DNA of 64,000 nt from Paenibacillus_AA sp045062745 (GCF_045062745.1 NZ_JBJGED010000007.1:62001-126000); one strand, 5' to 3'. Counted from the stretch's first letter, positions 16,730 through 26,142 are shown. Numbers and translations: made by a program. The notes: a model not told the origin generated them from the letters alone.

Positions 16730-18088
16730 ATGCCAGAACCAATCCCACTAAGCGATACGACTTCAAGGGAAAAAATCAAAATCATCCTAACCCTAGGGAT
16801 CCCGGCCATGATCGAAAACTTTCTGCAAACGATTGTTGGATTCGTGGATACGTTGTTTGTGGCGAAGCTAGGTTTGAATGAGGTAGCGGCTGTTGGAGTA
16901 AGTAACACCATTATCGCGATCTATATTGCAATCTTCATGGCTCTTAGTGTGGGCACATCGTCACTAATCGCGAAGAGCGTCGGTGCCGGAGATTTGCATA
17001 AGGCAAAAGCCATAGCGAAACAATCGACCATTCTGGCTGCCGCGGTTGGACTTCTTTTCGGATTGATCTCGCTCGTGTTAGCCGAACCGCTTTTGCGCTT
17101 AATGGGTGCAGAACCGAAAGTGCTGGCAGATGGTGTGGTTTACTTCCGCATTGTAGCTGTACCTTCGATCCTGATCTCTCTGATGACCATATTCGGAAGC
17201 ATTCTCCGAGCTGCAGGGGATACCAAAACGCCGATGAAGGTCGGCATTTGGATCAATTTGATTCACGTGGCGTTGGATTACGTGTTGATCTTCGGCTTAT
17301 TCGGTGTAGGTGGATGGGGGATTGCCGGCGCCGCGTATGCCACGGTGATTGTCCGGTTGATCGGGGCAGCGGCGCTCTACTTGTATATCTATAAGTCGAA
17401 GTTATCCTTCTCCTTCAAGACAAAAGTGGCCGGCGAGTATACGTTGCCGCTCCTCCGGCTCTCCGGGCCGGCTGCAGCCGAACGGCTCATCATGAGGCTT
17501 GGTCAAGTATTGTACTTCGGCTTAATCATTAGGTTGGGGACCGATGTGTACGCCGCGCATACGATTGCCGGCAACATTGAGATTTTTTCTTATATGCCCG
17601 GATTCGGATTGGCTGTCGCTGCGACGACGCTGGTCGGGCAGCAACTGGGAGCCGGCAGAAAGCATGATGCCTATCGGTACGGTTTGTTTAGCGCAGCTGT
17701 TGCTGTCGTCTTTATGTCCTTTGTGGGAGTATTATTGTTTATATTCTCACCGCTTGCTGCGTCATGGTTTACCAGTCAAACCGATGTCATTCGGATGGTG
17801 ACAACTGCACTGCGCATCGATGCGTTCGCTCAGCCTTTTTTGGCCCTCGGGCTCGTGATTACGGGGGCTCTGCAAGGTGCGGGAGACACGAAGAGTCCTA
17901 TGTACAGCACTGCGATCGGCATGTGGCTCATTCGTGTCGTTGGGGTATATGTTCTTTCGATCCAACTCGGGATGGGAATCGCCGGGATTTGGCTGTCCAT
18001 TGCTTTCGACTTGGTAATCCGGGCCGTATTTTTATTATGGCGCTTCTGGCACATGTTCCAGTTTATGGACAAAAGCAACAGACGATAG
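16730..18088 (+). CDS. MATE-family efflux transporter
   Basis: A 452-residue inner-membrane protein with twelve predicted helices in two homologous halves. The N-half contains LTLGIPAMIENFLQTIVGFVDTLFVAKLG and the C-half GPAAAERLIMRLGQVLYFGL, the usual MATE (NorM/DinF-like) signatures. MATE proteins export cationic compounds or metabolites with Na+ or H+ uptake. The ATG at 16730 follows GAAGGTG. The promoter is overlaid by a CsoR-type operator and the regulator gene lies directly upstream, so expression is probably induced by metal or by the regulator's ligand. That pairing is unusual for a MATE gene. Substrate unknown. Confidence 0.9.
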   Translation: MPEPIPLSDTTSREKIKIILTLGIPAMIENFLQTIVGFVDTLFVAKLGLNEVAAVGVSNTIIAIYIAIFMALSVGTSSLIAKSVGAGDLHKAKAIAKQSTILAAAVGLLFGLISLVLAEPLLRLMGAEPKVLADGVVYFRIVAVPSILISLMTIFGSILRAAGDTKTPMKVGIWINLIHVALDYVLIFGLFGVGGWGIAGAAYATVIVRLIGAAALYLYIYKSKLSFSFKTKVAGEYTLPLLRLSGPAAAERLIMRLGQVLYFGLIIRLGTDVYAAHTIAGNIEIFSYMPGFGLAVAATTLVGQQLGAGRKHDAYRYGLFSAAVAVVFMSFVGVLLFIFSPLAASWFTSQTDVIRMVTTALRIDAFAQPFLALGLVITGALQGAGDTKSPMYSTAIGMWLIRVVGVYVLSIQLGMGIAGIWLSIAFDLVIRAVFLLWRFWHMFQFMDKSNRR

Positions 18089-18179
18089 TGGCCTCTTAAT
18101 CCTAGCATACGCTATACTTACGGGGACGAGATCCGAAAAAAGCTTCTGCGGCATTTGGGGAAGAAAGGAGCAGCCTTCG

Positions 18180-18881
18180 TTGAAAAAAATTTTGATCATT
18201 GAAGACGATCTTGAAATCAATCAGCTCGTGACCAAGTATTTGGAAAAAGAAGGCTTCGGCATCCGATCCGCGTACGATGGGAAGGAAGCGCTCGCTGCTG
18301 TTTCCAGGGAGGATTACCAGCTTGTCATTTTGGACTTGATGCTGCCGCATATAGACGGCCAGGATATTTTGCGCGCCATTCGAAAAAAAGGAACGACTCC
18401 CGTAATCATTTTGTCTGCCAAAGATCGGGAGATGGACAAAATACGAGGGCTCGAGCTTGGGGCCGACGATTATTTGACCAAGCCGTTTACAATCGGGGAG
18501 CTTGTCGCCAGAGTGAAAGCGCAGCTTCGCCGTTCGATGGACTTTAATTCGGACGCCGCCTCCGGGTCGAACCCCGAGTTATTGAAGCTCGGAGACCTGG
18601 AGTTGAACGCGGATACGTATGAAGTCACTGTCGCTGGGATAAACAAATCGATAACCGCAAAGGAATTTGCGATTCTAAAGCTGTTTATGACTTACCCCAC
18701 CCGAGTGTTTACGAAGTCGCAAATCTTCGAAGGGGTTTGGCGAGAGGAAAGTCTTTCTGACGATAATACAGTCATGGTTCACATCAACAGGCTGCGGGCG
18801 AAAATTGAGAAGGATCCCTCGAATCCGGTTTACATTCAAACGGTGTGGGGTTTTGGCTACAAGCTCGGCGAGGGAGGCTGA
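18180..18881 (+). CDS. OmpR/PhoB-family response regulator
   Basis: A 233-residue regulator. The receiver domain (1-120) has the acidic pair ED9-D10, phospho-acceptor Asp52 (VILDLMLPHIDG) and Lys in TKPFTIGEL. The C-terminal winged helix has DDNTVMVHINRLRAKIEKDP and WGFGYKL. The TTG start is supported by AAAGGAG 9 nt upstream. The histidine kinase follows after 6 bp, and a hydrolase and ABC pair come next in the same direction, an arrangement common for regulators of antimicrobial-peptide resistance transporters. Confidence 0.93.
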   Translation: MKKILIIEDDLEINQLVTKYLEKEGFGIRSAYDGKEALAAVSREDYQLVILDLMLPHIDGQDILRAIRKKGTTPVIILSAKDREMDKIRGLELGADDYLTKPFTIGELVARVKAQLRRSMDFNSDAASGSNPELLKLGDLELNADTYEVTVAGINKSITAKEFAILKLFMTYPTRVFTKSQIFEGVWREESLSDDNTVMVHINRLRAKIEKDPSNPVYIQTVWGFGYKLGEGG

Positions 18882-18887
18882 CACCCG

Positions 18888-19808
18888 GTGGCTCAAATTC
18901 TCATTCTGGCTCTCGTGCTCGTTACGTTGTTTCTCCTGTTTCAGTATCGCCGTGTGCTAAACGAAGTCAAAAGAATGACCCGGACAACCGAAGCCATTCG
19001 GCAAGGAAATTTGAATTTGCGTTATCGTTTGCGTGTGTCGCAGAAGTCAGTCCAGGACTTGGGAGGGGAATTGAATCGTCTTATCGATCATGTTCAAGCG
19101 GGCAGAGAGCGAACCCGATTTCTGGAGGATGAGCGCAAACGGATGATCGCCAATATTTCGCACGATTTGCGCACCCCCCTCACCTCTTTGCTGGGCTATA
19201 TCGAGGCGTTGCAGCAAGACGCGACATTGACGGCGGAAGAAAAGGACAATTTTATAAAAATCGCCGCGGGAAAAGGGAACACGCTGTTGGAAAGGCTGCA
19301 GGAGTTTTTCGAGCTGGCCAGGTTGGAAGCCGAAGACACACCGCCCGAGCTTCATAAAATCAACTTGAACGACGTTGTGCAGGAGGTTTTGGTCGGGTTT
19401 TACCCGGATTTTCAAAAAATTTCCGTTGCGCCGACGGTTCAACTTCCGGCTTCGCCGCCTTATGTCAGGGGAGACCGGATCTTTTTGCGGCGTGTGTTCG
19501 AAAATCTGCTATCGAATGCGTTGCGCTATGGCCGGGAAGGCGGAGAAATCGGCATTGAGGTTCGGGAGGACCCGGATTCGGTTCGGGTTGAGATTTGGGA
19601 TCGCGGCCAAGGAATTTCCTCTCAAGACCTGCCGCATGTTTTCGATCGCTTCTATACTGGGGAAGCTTCAAGGAATGCGGCTTTGCGCGGTACCGGCCTG
19701 GGACTCACCATTGCCAAGAGTCTGGTCGAAAAACAAGGCGGCCGAATTGCGGTATCCAGCAAGCCGGGAGAAAAAACGGTTTTTTCCGTTAGCTTGTTAA
19801 AAGGTTGA
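18888..19808 (+). CDS. Sensor histidine kinase, single membrane helix
   Basis: A 306-residue kinase. Residues 1-20 are a single N-terminal hydrophobic helix; 30-75 are a HAMP-like linker; the HisKA box ISHDLRTPLTS places the phospho-accepting His at 92. The HATPase domain has N (ENLLSNALRYG), G1 (WDRGQGI), F (DRFYTG) and G2 (RGTGLGLTIAKSL) boxes. There is no extracellular sensor loop, so it may sense in the membrane or through the co-encoded transporter, as intramembrane-sensing kinases of Bacillota do. GTG start, 6 bp after the response regulator, with GGGAGG upstream. Confidence 0.92.
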   Translation: MAQILILALVLVTLFLLFQYRRVLNEVKRMTRTTEAIRQGNLNLRYRLRVSQKSVQDLGGELNRLIDHVQAGRERTRFLEDERKRMIANISHDLRTPLTSLLGYIEALQQDATLTAEEKDNFIKIAAGKGNTLLERLQEFFELARLEAEDTPPELHKINLNDVVQEVLVGFYPDFQKISVAPTVQLPASPPYVRGDRIFLRRVFENLLSNALRYGREGGEIGIEVREDPDSVRVEIWDRGQGISSQDLPHVFDRFYTGEASRNAALRGTGLGLTIAKSLVEKQGGRIAVSSKPGEKTVFSVSLLKG

Positions 19809-19888
19809 GATTTAAGAACTTTGTTAGAAATACGAAAACGGCCCGTTAGAACGCGGCTTTATACTTGGCTTCAAAAGGAGGAAGTCAA

Positions 19889-21418
19889 GTGAGAGCATTT
19901 GAAGTCGCGTTAATTGTCGTGAATTTGTTTGCTTTGTTTCTGGGCACGAGGGAAAAACTAACCAAAAACGTTTTGCTGGGACTGGCAGGCTCCAATGGGC
20001 TTATACTTGGTCTTCACGGCGCAATAGAAGAATTTCGTTACTCGATGTCTTTTTCCTATGCTTTCGTTTTTTTGTTCACGATTTACGCTCTGTTGAGGTC
20101 GGCGATCGAGATGCCGGAAACCAAATGGATCAAGCTGCTTAAAAACACCGGAATCGGGTTGTCCCTCATTTTCCTCGCAATAACCTCCCTGCTGGCTTAC
20201 GTCCTCCCGGTGTTCAAGCTTCCGGCGCCGACAGGCGAGTATGCGGTGGGCGTTCAGTATTTTTACCCGACGGACGAACGGCGTCTAGAGCCCTTTCTGA
20301 AAGATTCGACGGAAAAGCGGCAGTTGGCGGTCAAAATTTACTACCCGGCGACAGAGGACAAGTCCAAGCCGAAAGCTGCTTATTTTCACGGTTCGCTCGA
20401 GCTCGTTCAAGCATTCGCCTCCGGCTACCGTTTGCCGCGATTCATGTTCGATCAACTGAGGCTGGTCGAAACGCACTCCCGGGAAAGGCTGTCCGTATCG
20501 GAGAAACAGGCGAAGTACCCTGTCGTTTTATTTTCGCATGGCGGAGGTACATTGATGGAAACGCACACTTCGCAATGCGAGGATTTGGCCAGTCAAGGCT
20601 ACGTTGTCGTTGCCGTTAATCACACCTACGTCTCGTCGGCGACCGAGCTTCCCGACGGAATCGTCACGGACCGGGATGCCACCGCGAGCTTCGACGATGG
20701 CGATCCCCTGGATGCCATTACGCAAATCATGGCGGACGACAACCGTTATATGATCGATCTGCTCACTGATATGAACGCAGGGGAGACGGAATCCATCTTT
20801 GCCGGCAAACTCGATTTGGAACGAATCGGCGTCGTCGGCCATTCGTTAGGGGGCGCAGCGGCGTACAATTTGGCCATCAGCGACAGCCGAGTAAAAGCCG
20901 CGCTCAACCTGGATGGAGCCGTTTATGCCGTTCCCGATGCGTCGAAGCCGAAGGCTGCTTTCCTCATGCTGGCGAATGACGAATTTGGTATCCAGGCGAT
21001 TGCGAAACGCGAACCATTGATGAAAAAATGGGAGGATATGTCTGCCGAAGAGCAGCAGGGCGTTGCATCGGCATACGGAAGCGAACAAGCCTATATCGGC
21101 ATTTACAAGAAACAGGAGCAGGCGATCAACGGGCTTGCCGATACGTTGAAGGCGTCAGACAGCTTGTTTGCGATCGAAGGCAGCGCTCATATGAAAATGG
21201 CGGATATCGGGCTTTATATAGGTCCCGGGTTCCGAAGCTTAATTGGAATTAACGGAGCCACTTCGTCGGAGGAATGTCTGGAAATCGCCAAAGCCGCGAC
21301 TTTGGCTTTTCTCGACCAGCATCTCAAAAATGGACAAGGGATGGAGTCCGTGCTTGGCGAGTATCCGAAGCTGCATCGAGTAAAGCTGACGTATGCCGTC
21401 GTTGGGATAAAAAAATAG
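19889..21418 (+). CDS. Membrane-anchored alpha/beta hydrolase (PAF-acetylhydrolase-like)
   Basis: About 509 residues. The first ~105 form three or four hydrophobic helices; the remainder is an alpha/beta hydrolase resembling platelet-activating-factor acetylhydrolase/plasma lipoprotein phospholipase. The oxyanion segment is FSHGGGTLMETHTSQCEDLA; the nucleophile elbow is VVGHSLGGAAA, Ser about residue 319; a late histidine in GSAHMKM may complete the triad. It may hydrolyse membrane lipids or an antimicrobial ester. The GTG at 19889 is preferred to the upstream TTG at 19865, as AAAAGGAGG lies between them. It sits between the two-component genes and an ABC pair, suggesting one envelope-stress operon. 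Confidence 0.83.
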   Translation: MRAFEVALIVVNLFALFLGTREKLTKNVLLGLAGSNGLILGLHGAIEEFRYSMSFSYAFVFLFTIYALLRSAIEMPETKWIKLLKNTGIGLSLIFLAITSLLAYVLPVFKLPAPTGEYAVGVQYFYPTDERRLEPFLKDSTEKRQLAVKIYYPATEDKSKPKAAYFHGSLELVQAFASGYRLPRFMFDQLRLVETHSRERLSVSEKQAKYPVVLFSHGGGTLMETHTSQCEDLASQGYVVVAVNHTYVSSATELPDGIVTDRDATASFDDGDPLDAITQIMADDNRYMIDLLTDMNAGETESIFAGKLDLERIGVVGHSLGGAAAYNLAISDSRVKAALNLDGAVYAVPDASKPKAAFLMLANDEFGIQAIAKREPLMKKWEDMSAEEQQGVASAYGSEQAYIGIYKKQEQAINGLADTLKASDSLFAIEGSAHMKMADIGLYIGPGFRSLIGINGATSSEECLEIAKAATLAFLDQHLKNGQGMESVLGEYPKLHRVKLTYAVVGIKK

Positions 21419-21441
21419 CCTGAGGCAAGGGAGGGACAGGC

Positions 21442-22362
21442 TTGAAAACGATTTTGCAAACTAGCCGTCTGACGAAAAGTTACGGTGCAAAAACGGTCGT
21501 AAGCGACTTGAATATGACCGTTCAACAGGGCGACATATACGGTTTTCTGGGGCAGAACGGAGCCGGAAAAACGACAACTTTGCGGATGATTATGGGGCTT
21601 ATCCGTCCGTCTGCCGGAGAAATCGAATTGTTCGGCACTCCGCTGCACGGGAACAAAAACAAGGCGATGGAGCGAATCGGCGCCATCATCGAGTATCCGG
21701 GGTTCTATTTGAACCTGAACGCGGCGGATAATCTGGACATTCACCGGCGAATGATGGGCATGGGTAACCGTGAAAGCATCGAAGAGGCGCTGGAGGCCGT
21801 CGGACTGCTGGAGGCCAAGCATCAGAAGGTCAAGCAATATTCGCTCGGAATGAAGCAGCGTCTCGGAATTGCCCGCGCACTGCTCCATCATCCCGAACTG
21901 TTGATTTTGGACGAGCCTACCAATGGCCTAGATCCGGGTGGTATGAAAGAGATGCGCCAGCTTTTTCTGGAGCTTGCCCGCAAGCGGGGCATCACCTTCC
22001 TCATTTCCAGCCATTTATTAAGCGAAATCGAGCAGCTTGCCAATAAGATCGGCATCCTGCACAGAGGCTGTCTGTTGGAGGAAATCGACTATGAAACGCT
22101 GCAAAAAAAGACTCGAAACTATCTCGACCTCAATGTAACGGACGAGAAAAAAGCCGCTTTTATTTTGGAGCAAAAGCTGGGGACGACCGACTATGTCATT
22201 GCCGGTTCCGGGGGGCTGCGCCTATACGACCATCTCGACAGGCCGGATCTTGTCAGTATGCTGCTTGCCCAAAACGGAGTCGGCGTGAGGGAAATGCGGT
22301 TGGCGGGGGATAGCCTGGAGGATTATTTTCTGAAGCTGACGGGGGGCGAAAGCTCTGCTTAA
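21442..22362 (+). CDS. ABC transporter ATPase, bacitracin/lantibiotic-resistance type
   Basis: A 306-residue ATPase of the BcrA/lantibiotic-protection class. Walker A GQNGAGKTT, signature YSLGMKQRLG, Walker B LLILDEPTNGLD, switch His in SSHLLSEI. The extra C-terminal ~80 residues are typical for this group. TTG start with GGGAGGGAC upstream, 23 bp after the hydrolase. It should pair with the permease starting at 22367 to expel or detach an antimicrobial peptide. The upstream two-component system is the probable activator (context inference). Confidence 0.92.
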   Translation: MKTILQTSRLTKSYGAKTVVSDLNMTVQQGDIYGFLGQNGAGKTTTLRMIMGLIRPSAGEIELFGTPLHGNKNKAMERIGAIIEYPGFYLNLNAADNLDIHRRMMGMGNRESIEEALEAVGLLEAKHQKVKQYSLGMKQRLGIARALLHHPELLILDEPTNGLDPGGMKEMRQLFLELARKRGITFLISSHLLSEIEQLANKIGILHRGCLLEEIDYETLQKKTRNYLDLNVTDEKKAAFILEQKLGTTDYVIAGSGGLRLYDHLDRPDLVSMLLAQNGVGVREMRLAGDSLEDYFLKLTGGESSA

Positions 22363-22366
22363 ACTT

Positions 22367-23125
22367 TTGTCGGCGGAAATGCTGAAGCTGAAGCATACGA
22401 AGATGTATTGGCTTATTCTGCTTGGAGCCATTCCCGCAAATCTTGTGACCCTCTCGGCTTTCTTGCCTCGAGTTACACCCGAGGGAGTTCGGGCGGCGAT
22501 CGACCTGCAGGATATGTTTTACCGGCAAGGGATGACGATTACCATTCTGGCTCCGTTTATGTTCGCCTTGATGACAGGTTATATCTTCTCGCGAGAATAT
22601 CAGGAACGAACGATCAACCAGCTTTTTTCCTACCCGATCTCGCGACTGAGTATTCTTCTGGCCAAACTGGCATCCATATTGCTGCTGATCGTCGTCACTT
22701 CGGCGCTTTCGTGTCTTACGGTAACGGCTGCCGGACTTGTTTTAGCCTTTTCTCAGCCTGTCGATTTTGCAGTCGTTTGGTCTGGGATTCGCATGAATGG
22801 ACTGGCCTGCCTCCTCTCGTTCGGCACTGTGCCTGTAGCGGCCGCTATAAGTATGGTTGGAAAAAGCGTAATCCCTTCGACAGTATTGGGCGTATTTACC
22901 ACAGTTGTCACCCTGCTCGGGGAAATGGGACATGGCATGAGGGGCATTCTTTTTCCGTGGCTGATGCCTTACTGGCCGGTTCGGGAATTGGCACAAGGAC
23001 TGGCGGTGAGCGGTCCGAATCCTTACGTCGCACCCGGAATAACGATTCTTGCCGTTACTTTTATCGCTTCCTTGGCGTTCTGCATCGTTTATTACGAAAA
23101 GTCGGAAGTTCATAGCGGTTCTTAA
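22367..23125 (+). CDS. ABC-2-type permease, lantibiotic/bacitracin protection-like
   Basis: A 252-residue membrane protein with six hydrophobic segments and the YIFSREYQERTINQLFSYPISR motif characteristic of BcrB/MutE-type ABC-2 permeases. It begins 4 bp after the ATPase stop with a TTG start and no strong ribosome site, so it is probably translationally coupled. The product, with the ATPase, would form an envelope-stress or self-protection transporter. A strong terminator follows, ending the two-component/hydrolase/ABC unit. Confidence 0.88.
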   Translation: MSAEMLKLKHTKMYWLILLGAIPANLVTLSAFLPRVTPEGVRAAIDLQDMFYRQGMTITILAPFMFALMTGYIFSREYQERTINQLFSYPISRLSILLAKLASILLLIVVTSALSCLTVTAAGLVLAFSQPVDFAVVWSGIRMNGLACLLSFGTVPVAAAISMVGKSVIPSTVLGVFTTVVTLLGEMGHGMRGILFPWLMPYWPVRELAQGLAVSGPNPYVAPGITILAVTFIASLAFCIVYYEKSEVHSGS

Positions 23126-23164
23126 TTGGGGATGGATTGGCTTGTTAGGATTATTGATTGAATG

Positions 23165-23203
23165 AAAAAGGTCAGGCAATGGAAAAATTGTCTGACCCTT
23201 TTG
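23165..23203 (+). terminator. Intrinsic terminator
   Basis: AAAAGGTCAG-G-CAAT pairs with ATTG-T-CTGACC-CTTTT around GGAAAA, followed by T-rich sequence. Ends the operon beginning at 18180. Confidence 0.85.
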
Positions 23204-23333
23204 TAATTTTTTTCTCAATTTCCCCTCAAACCTTACATGGAACCGCTTTCTTTCAGTTTGCACACTATTGAATATCGTTAAAATGGAGCTGATCTGAGTA
23301 AATTTACGAAGTTATTAAAGGAGCTTTACCCGA

Positions 23334-25490
23334 ATGCTGTGGAAATATATCGCCGCGTCAATTCGCTCTTCTCCAGGATTTGTATTCCTGATCGTATTTG
23401 GAACCGTTTCCGACCTGTTGTTCCGTTATCTGTCATCGCTCAGCTATTCCTTTTTAATTGATAAAGCACTACTTCCTCAAGATCCGAAGGCTCTATCCAT
23501 CCTTATAGGCGTGTTGCTGGGACTCGGCATTCTTAATGTGGCAGCAGGTATTTCCGGCGATTACGCCACCTCGCGACTAAGCGCCAAGCTATTGTTCGAT
23601 TACCGGCTTCAATTGTTCAGGCATATGCAGCTTCAGACCCAGCGCTTCTATCAGCAGTTCAAGACCGGCGATCTTATGACCCGGTATGCCGACGATATTC
23701 CGGCGATTGAAGCGGCCATCATCCAGACCTTTAGCAGTGCGCTGCTGGCCGTTTCGAGCGTGATCATAGGGGTGGTTATTCTGCTCAGCATGGAGTGGAA
23801 GCTTGCACTTGTCGTGTTAGCCGGCTCTGCTCTGCTTTTCCTGCCTTTCACGCTGCTCAAGTCCCGGCTGCAATCGCTCAATGGAGCTTATTATACGCAG
23901 CTGGACCTATTCAACAGCTCGATCGATGAGAATATAAAAGCGTTCAAAGTCGTACGAGTATTCAATCTGCGTAAGAGTATGCTGGCTAAAGTGGAAGGTA
24001 TTCTCCGATCCATGCTGTCGATCGGGGTGCATAGAGGATTCGTCGGCGCCAATCTTAATCGGCTGCCAGTGCTGGGCATTTCGATTCTCACTGCCGTCGT
24101 CCTTGCATACGGCAGCTCCTTGACGTTCGAGGGGCGTCTCACCATCGGCGAATTTATCGCCTTTAATTCCGTATTTGTTATGGTCGGCCACTCGATGTTC
24201 GGCATTGCCGCTGTGCTGCCCATCTTCCTGACGGCGAGAACGAGCCTTCAGCGGCTGCATCAAGCGATGGAATGGATGCCGGAAGTAGACGAATCGGGAG
24301 TGTTGGTGCTTCCGAAAGTCCGCTCGGAAATCGCGCTGCGAGACATCACATTCGCTTATGTACCGGGCGAGCCTGTGCTGCGGCACCTTAATCTGGATAT
24401 ACCCATTGGCCGTTATACCTCTATCGTGGGTCCGAGCGGCTCCGGCAAAAGCACAGTGTTGCAGCTGCTCATGCGATTCGCCGATCCGGACGGAGGAGCG
24501 GTGTTATACGACGGACACGATGCCAGAGCAGTCAAATTCGCATCCTTGCTCGGGCAAGCCGGTGTTGTCTTCCAGGATTCTATCCTTCTTAACGCCACGA
24601 TAAGGGATAACATTCGTATGGGGAAGTCGGATGCTGCAGAAGCGGAAATCGTGGAGGCCGCGCGGGCGGCCGGCGTGCATGAAGCGATCGCCGGATTCCG
24701 GAATGGATACGATACCGCAGTCTACAATCATGGAGATAACTTGTCCGGAGGTCAGCGTCAGCGGATTGCGCTCGCAAGGGCGCTGCTGCGCGATCCGAAC
24801 CTCTTATTCTTGGACGAAGCAACCTCGGCTCTTGATCCGGACACCGAGCGGGCTGTCAATGAAACGATTGTTTCGCTCAAAGGTGGCAGATCGATCATTT
24901 CGGTTACGCATCGTCTCTCTTATGCAGCCATGTCCGATCATATCATCGTTATGGCCCAAGGCGAGATAGCCGAATCAGGGACACACGAGCAGCTTATGGA
25001 GCGGAACGGCCTATATCGTCAGATGTGGGAGAAGCAGCAGGGGTTCATACTGGATAAAGACGGAGTCAGCGCTCATGTTCAAGTACAGCGGCTGCGAGGG
25101 CTGCCTTTCTTCAGTGGGATCGAACAAGAGGCGCTGGAGCAAATGGCCGGTCTTTTTGTTGCAGAAAGATTCGAATCGGGTATACCTGTCGTCGAGCAGG
25201 GAGACACCGGAGACAAGTTTTATTTGATTGCGAGAGGGAAGGTTGACGTATTCAAAGCGGCAACAGCAGGAGACCGGCATAAAGTAGCGGTGCTGTCGGA
25301 CGGGGACCATTTTGGAGAAATTGCGCTTATGCACCACGTTCCGAGGACGGCCACGATTGTAACGGCAACGCCTTGCTTGCTGTTGTCGCTGTCGTACGAT
25401 CATTTCCACCCATTGATGGAAAAGTTCCCTTCTATTCGCGAGGAGCTCGAAGGGACGATAAAGTTACGAATGAAAAGGAGAGAGGCATGA
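23334..25490 (+). CDS. ABC exporter fused to C-terminal cyclic-nucleotide-binding domain
   Basis: A 718-residue half-transporter. Residues 1-315 are a six-helix exporter membrane domain; 330-570 are the ATPase with Walker A GPSGSGKST (about 365), LSGGQRQRIALARALL (about 470) and LLFLDEATSALD. Residues 585-715 form a CRP-like domain that keeps the phosphate-binding cassette residues (FGEIALMHHVPRTATI). Exporters fused to such a domain have been seen, mostly in peptide or toxin export, but the ligand is rarely known. AAAGGAG precedes the ATG. The stop overlaps the next gene's ATG, so both are translated together; regulated export in response to an internal ligand is an inference. Confidence 0.88.
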   Translation: MLWKYIAASIRSSPGFVFLIVFGTVSDLLFRYLSSLSYSFLIDKALLPQDPKALSILIGVLLGLGILNVAAGISGDYATSRLSAKLLFDYRLQLFRHMQLQTQRFYQQFKTGDLMTRYADDIPAIEAAIIQTFSSALLAVSSVIIGVVILLSMEWKLALVVLAGSALLFLPFTLLKSRLQSLNGAYYTQLDLFNSSIDENIKAFKVVRVFNLRKSMLAKVEGILRSMLSIGVHRGFVGANLNRLPVLGISILTAVVLAYGSSLTFEGRLTIGEFIAFNSVFVMVGHSMFGIAAVLPIFLTARTSLQRLHQAMEWMPEVDESGVLVLPKVRSEIALRDITFAYVPGEPVLRHLNLDIPIGRYTSIVGPSGSGKSTVLQLLMRFADPDGGAVLYDGHDARAVKFASLLGQAGVVFQDSILLNATIRDNIRMGKSDAAEAEIVEAARAAGVHEAIAGFRNGYDTAVYNHGDNLSGGQRQRIALARALLRDPNLLFLDEATSALDPDTERAVNETIVSLKGGRSIISVTHRLSYAAMSDHIIVMAQGEIAESGTHEQLMERNGLYRQMWEKQQGFILDKDGVSAHVQVQRLRGLPFFSGIEQEALEQMAGLFVAERFESGIPVVEQGDTGDKFYLIARGKVDVFKAATAGDRHKVAVLSDGDHFGEIALMHHVPRTATIVTATPCLLLSLSYDHFHPLMEKFPSIREELEGTIKLRMKRREA

Positions 25491-26050
25491 TGCTGAAGTG
25501 GGTGATCGCGGATTCGGAACAGCGCAGGGAGGACGGAGTTCTATTTTTATGCAGGCATGCGGAAGACCTTGGCGTACCTTACCAGTGGTGTACGGTGATG
25601 GACTTTGTTTATATGTCCGCTAGCGATGACGGATTTATGTTGGCGTTGGACGAACAGGGGAGAATTCGGGGAATCTTGATGTACACACCGTTCCTCATGA
25701 AGAAGAATGGCAAGGAACGAATCCGGATCGAAATACAGCTGCTTTACTTGGAAAAGGAAGTGCGTGGAGGCAAAGCGATTGCGCGGGCAGTCGAGGCGTT
25801 CGCCGAAAGAGAGCTCGAGCTGCCGGTACCCGCCTATGACGTTGAATTTTTTGTAGTCCAATCCGATGCCGATCGCCGATTATTTGGTAAAATCGCCTCG
25901 CTAAGCGAGACGCAATTGCACATGTGCGGTCCATTGGACGTATTCCGAACCACTCCCGACCTGTTAAGGCGGGCTGCGGCGATGGTTTTCTCTAGAACGG
26001 ACAGGCGGCAAACAAGTAAGACCGGCATGAACGCCGGCCTTCAATCATGA
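25487..26050 (+). CDS. Acetyltransferase-like protein coupled to the ABC exporter
   Basis: A 187-residue cytoplasmic protein. The pattern of strands and the segment GILMYTPFLMKKNGKERIRIEIQLLYL followed by EVRGGKAIARAVEAFAEREL suggests a divergent GNAT-like fold, but the pyrophosphate-binding Q/RxxGxG/A motif is imperfect, so I cannot be sure. The frame extends upstream into the exporter gene; ATG 25487 is the likely start because AAAAGGAG precedes it and it overlaps the exporter's stop (ATGA). It resembles the next plus-strand gene in size and layout, and the pair may be relatives. Possible roles include modifying the exported compound. Confidence 0.6.
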   Translation: MMLKWVIADSEQRREDGVLFLCRHAEDLGVPYQWCTVMDFVYMSASDDGFMLALDEQGRIRGILMYTPFLMKKNGKERIRIEIQLLYLEKEVRGGKAIARAVEAFAERELELPVPAYDVEFFVVQSDADRRLFGKIASLSETQLHMCGPLDVFRTTPDLLRRAAAMVFSRTDRRQTSKTGMNAGLQS

Positions 26051-26076
26051 TTGCGATGACGCGGGATTCGGTAGGA

Positions 26077-26142
26077 CTAACGCTTGGTCGAAGTCCCGTA
26101 GGTTCTATGAACCGTACCCGATTGTGTTCCTGGATCTCCCAT
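26077..26142 (-). CDS. Candidate 21-residue small protein/peptide gene
   Basis: A 22-codon frame on the minus strand with an unusually complete expression signal. AAAGGAGGTGAT (complementary to the 16S 3' end) is spaced 8 nt before ATG 26142, and a promoter TTGATT-N17-TATATT lies at 26203-26175. The product starts MGDPGTQSGT and ends HRTYGTSTKR: hydrophilic, no cysteine, rich in Gly, Thr and Ser, and basic at the end. No family is recognised. It is flanked by an ABC exporter fused to a ligand-binding domain and two acetyltransferase-like genes on the opposite strand. It could be a peptide substrate, a signal peptide precursor or a regulator, or it may simply be a chance frame. Confidence 0.5.
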   Translation of the reverse strand: MGDPGTQSGTVHRTYGTSTKR

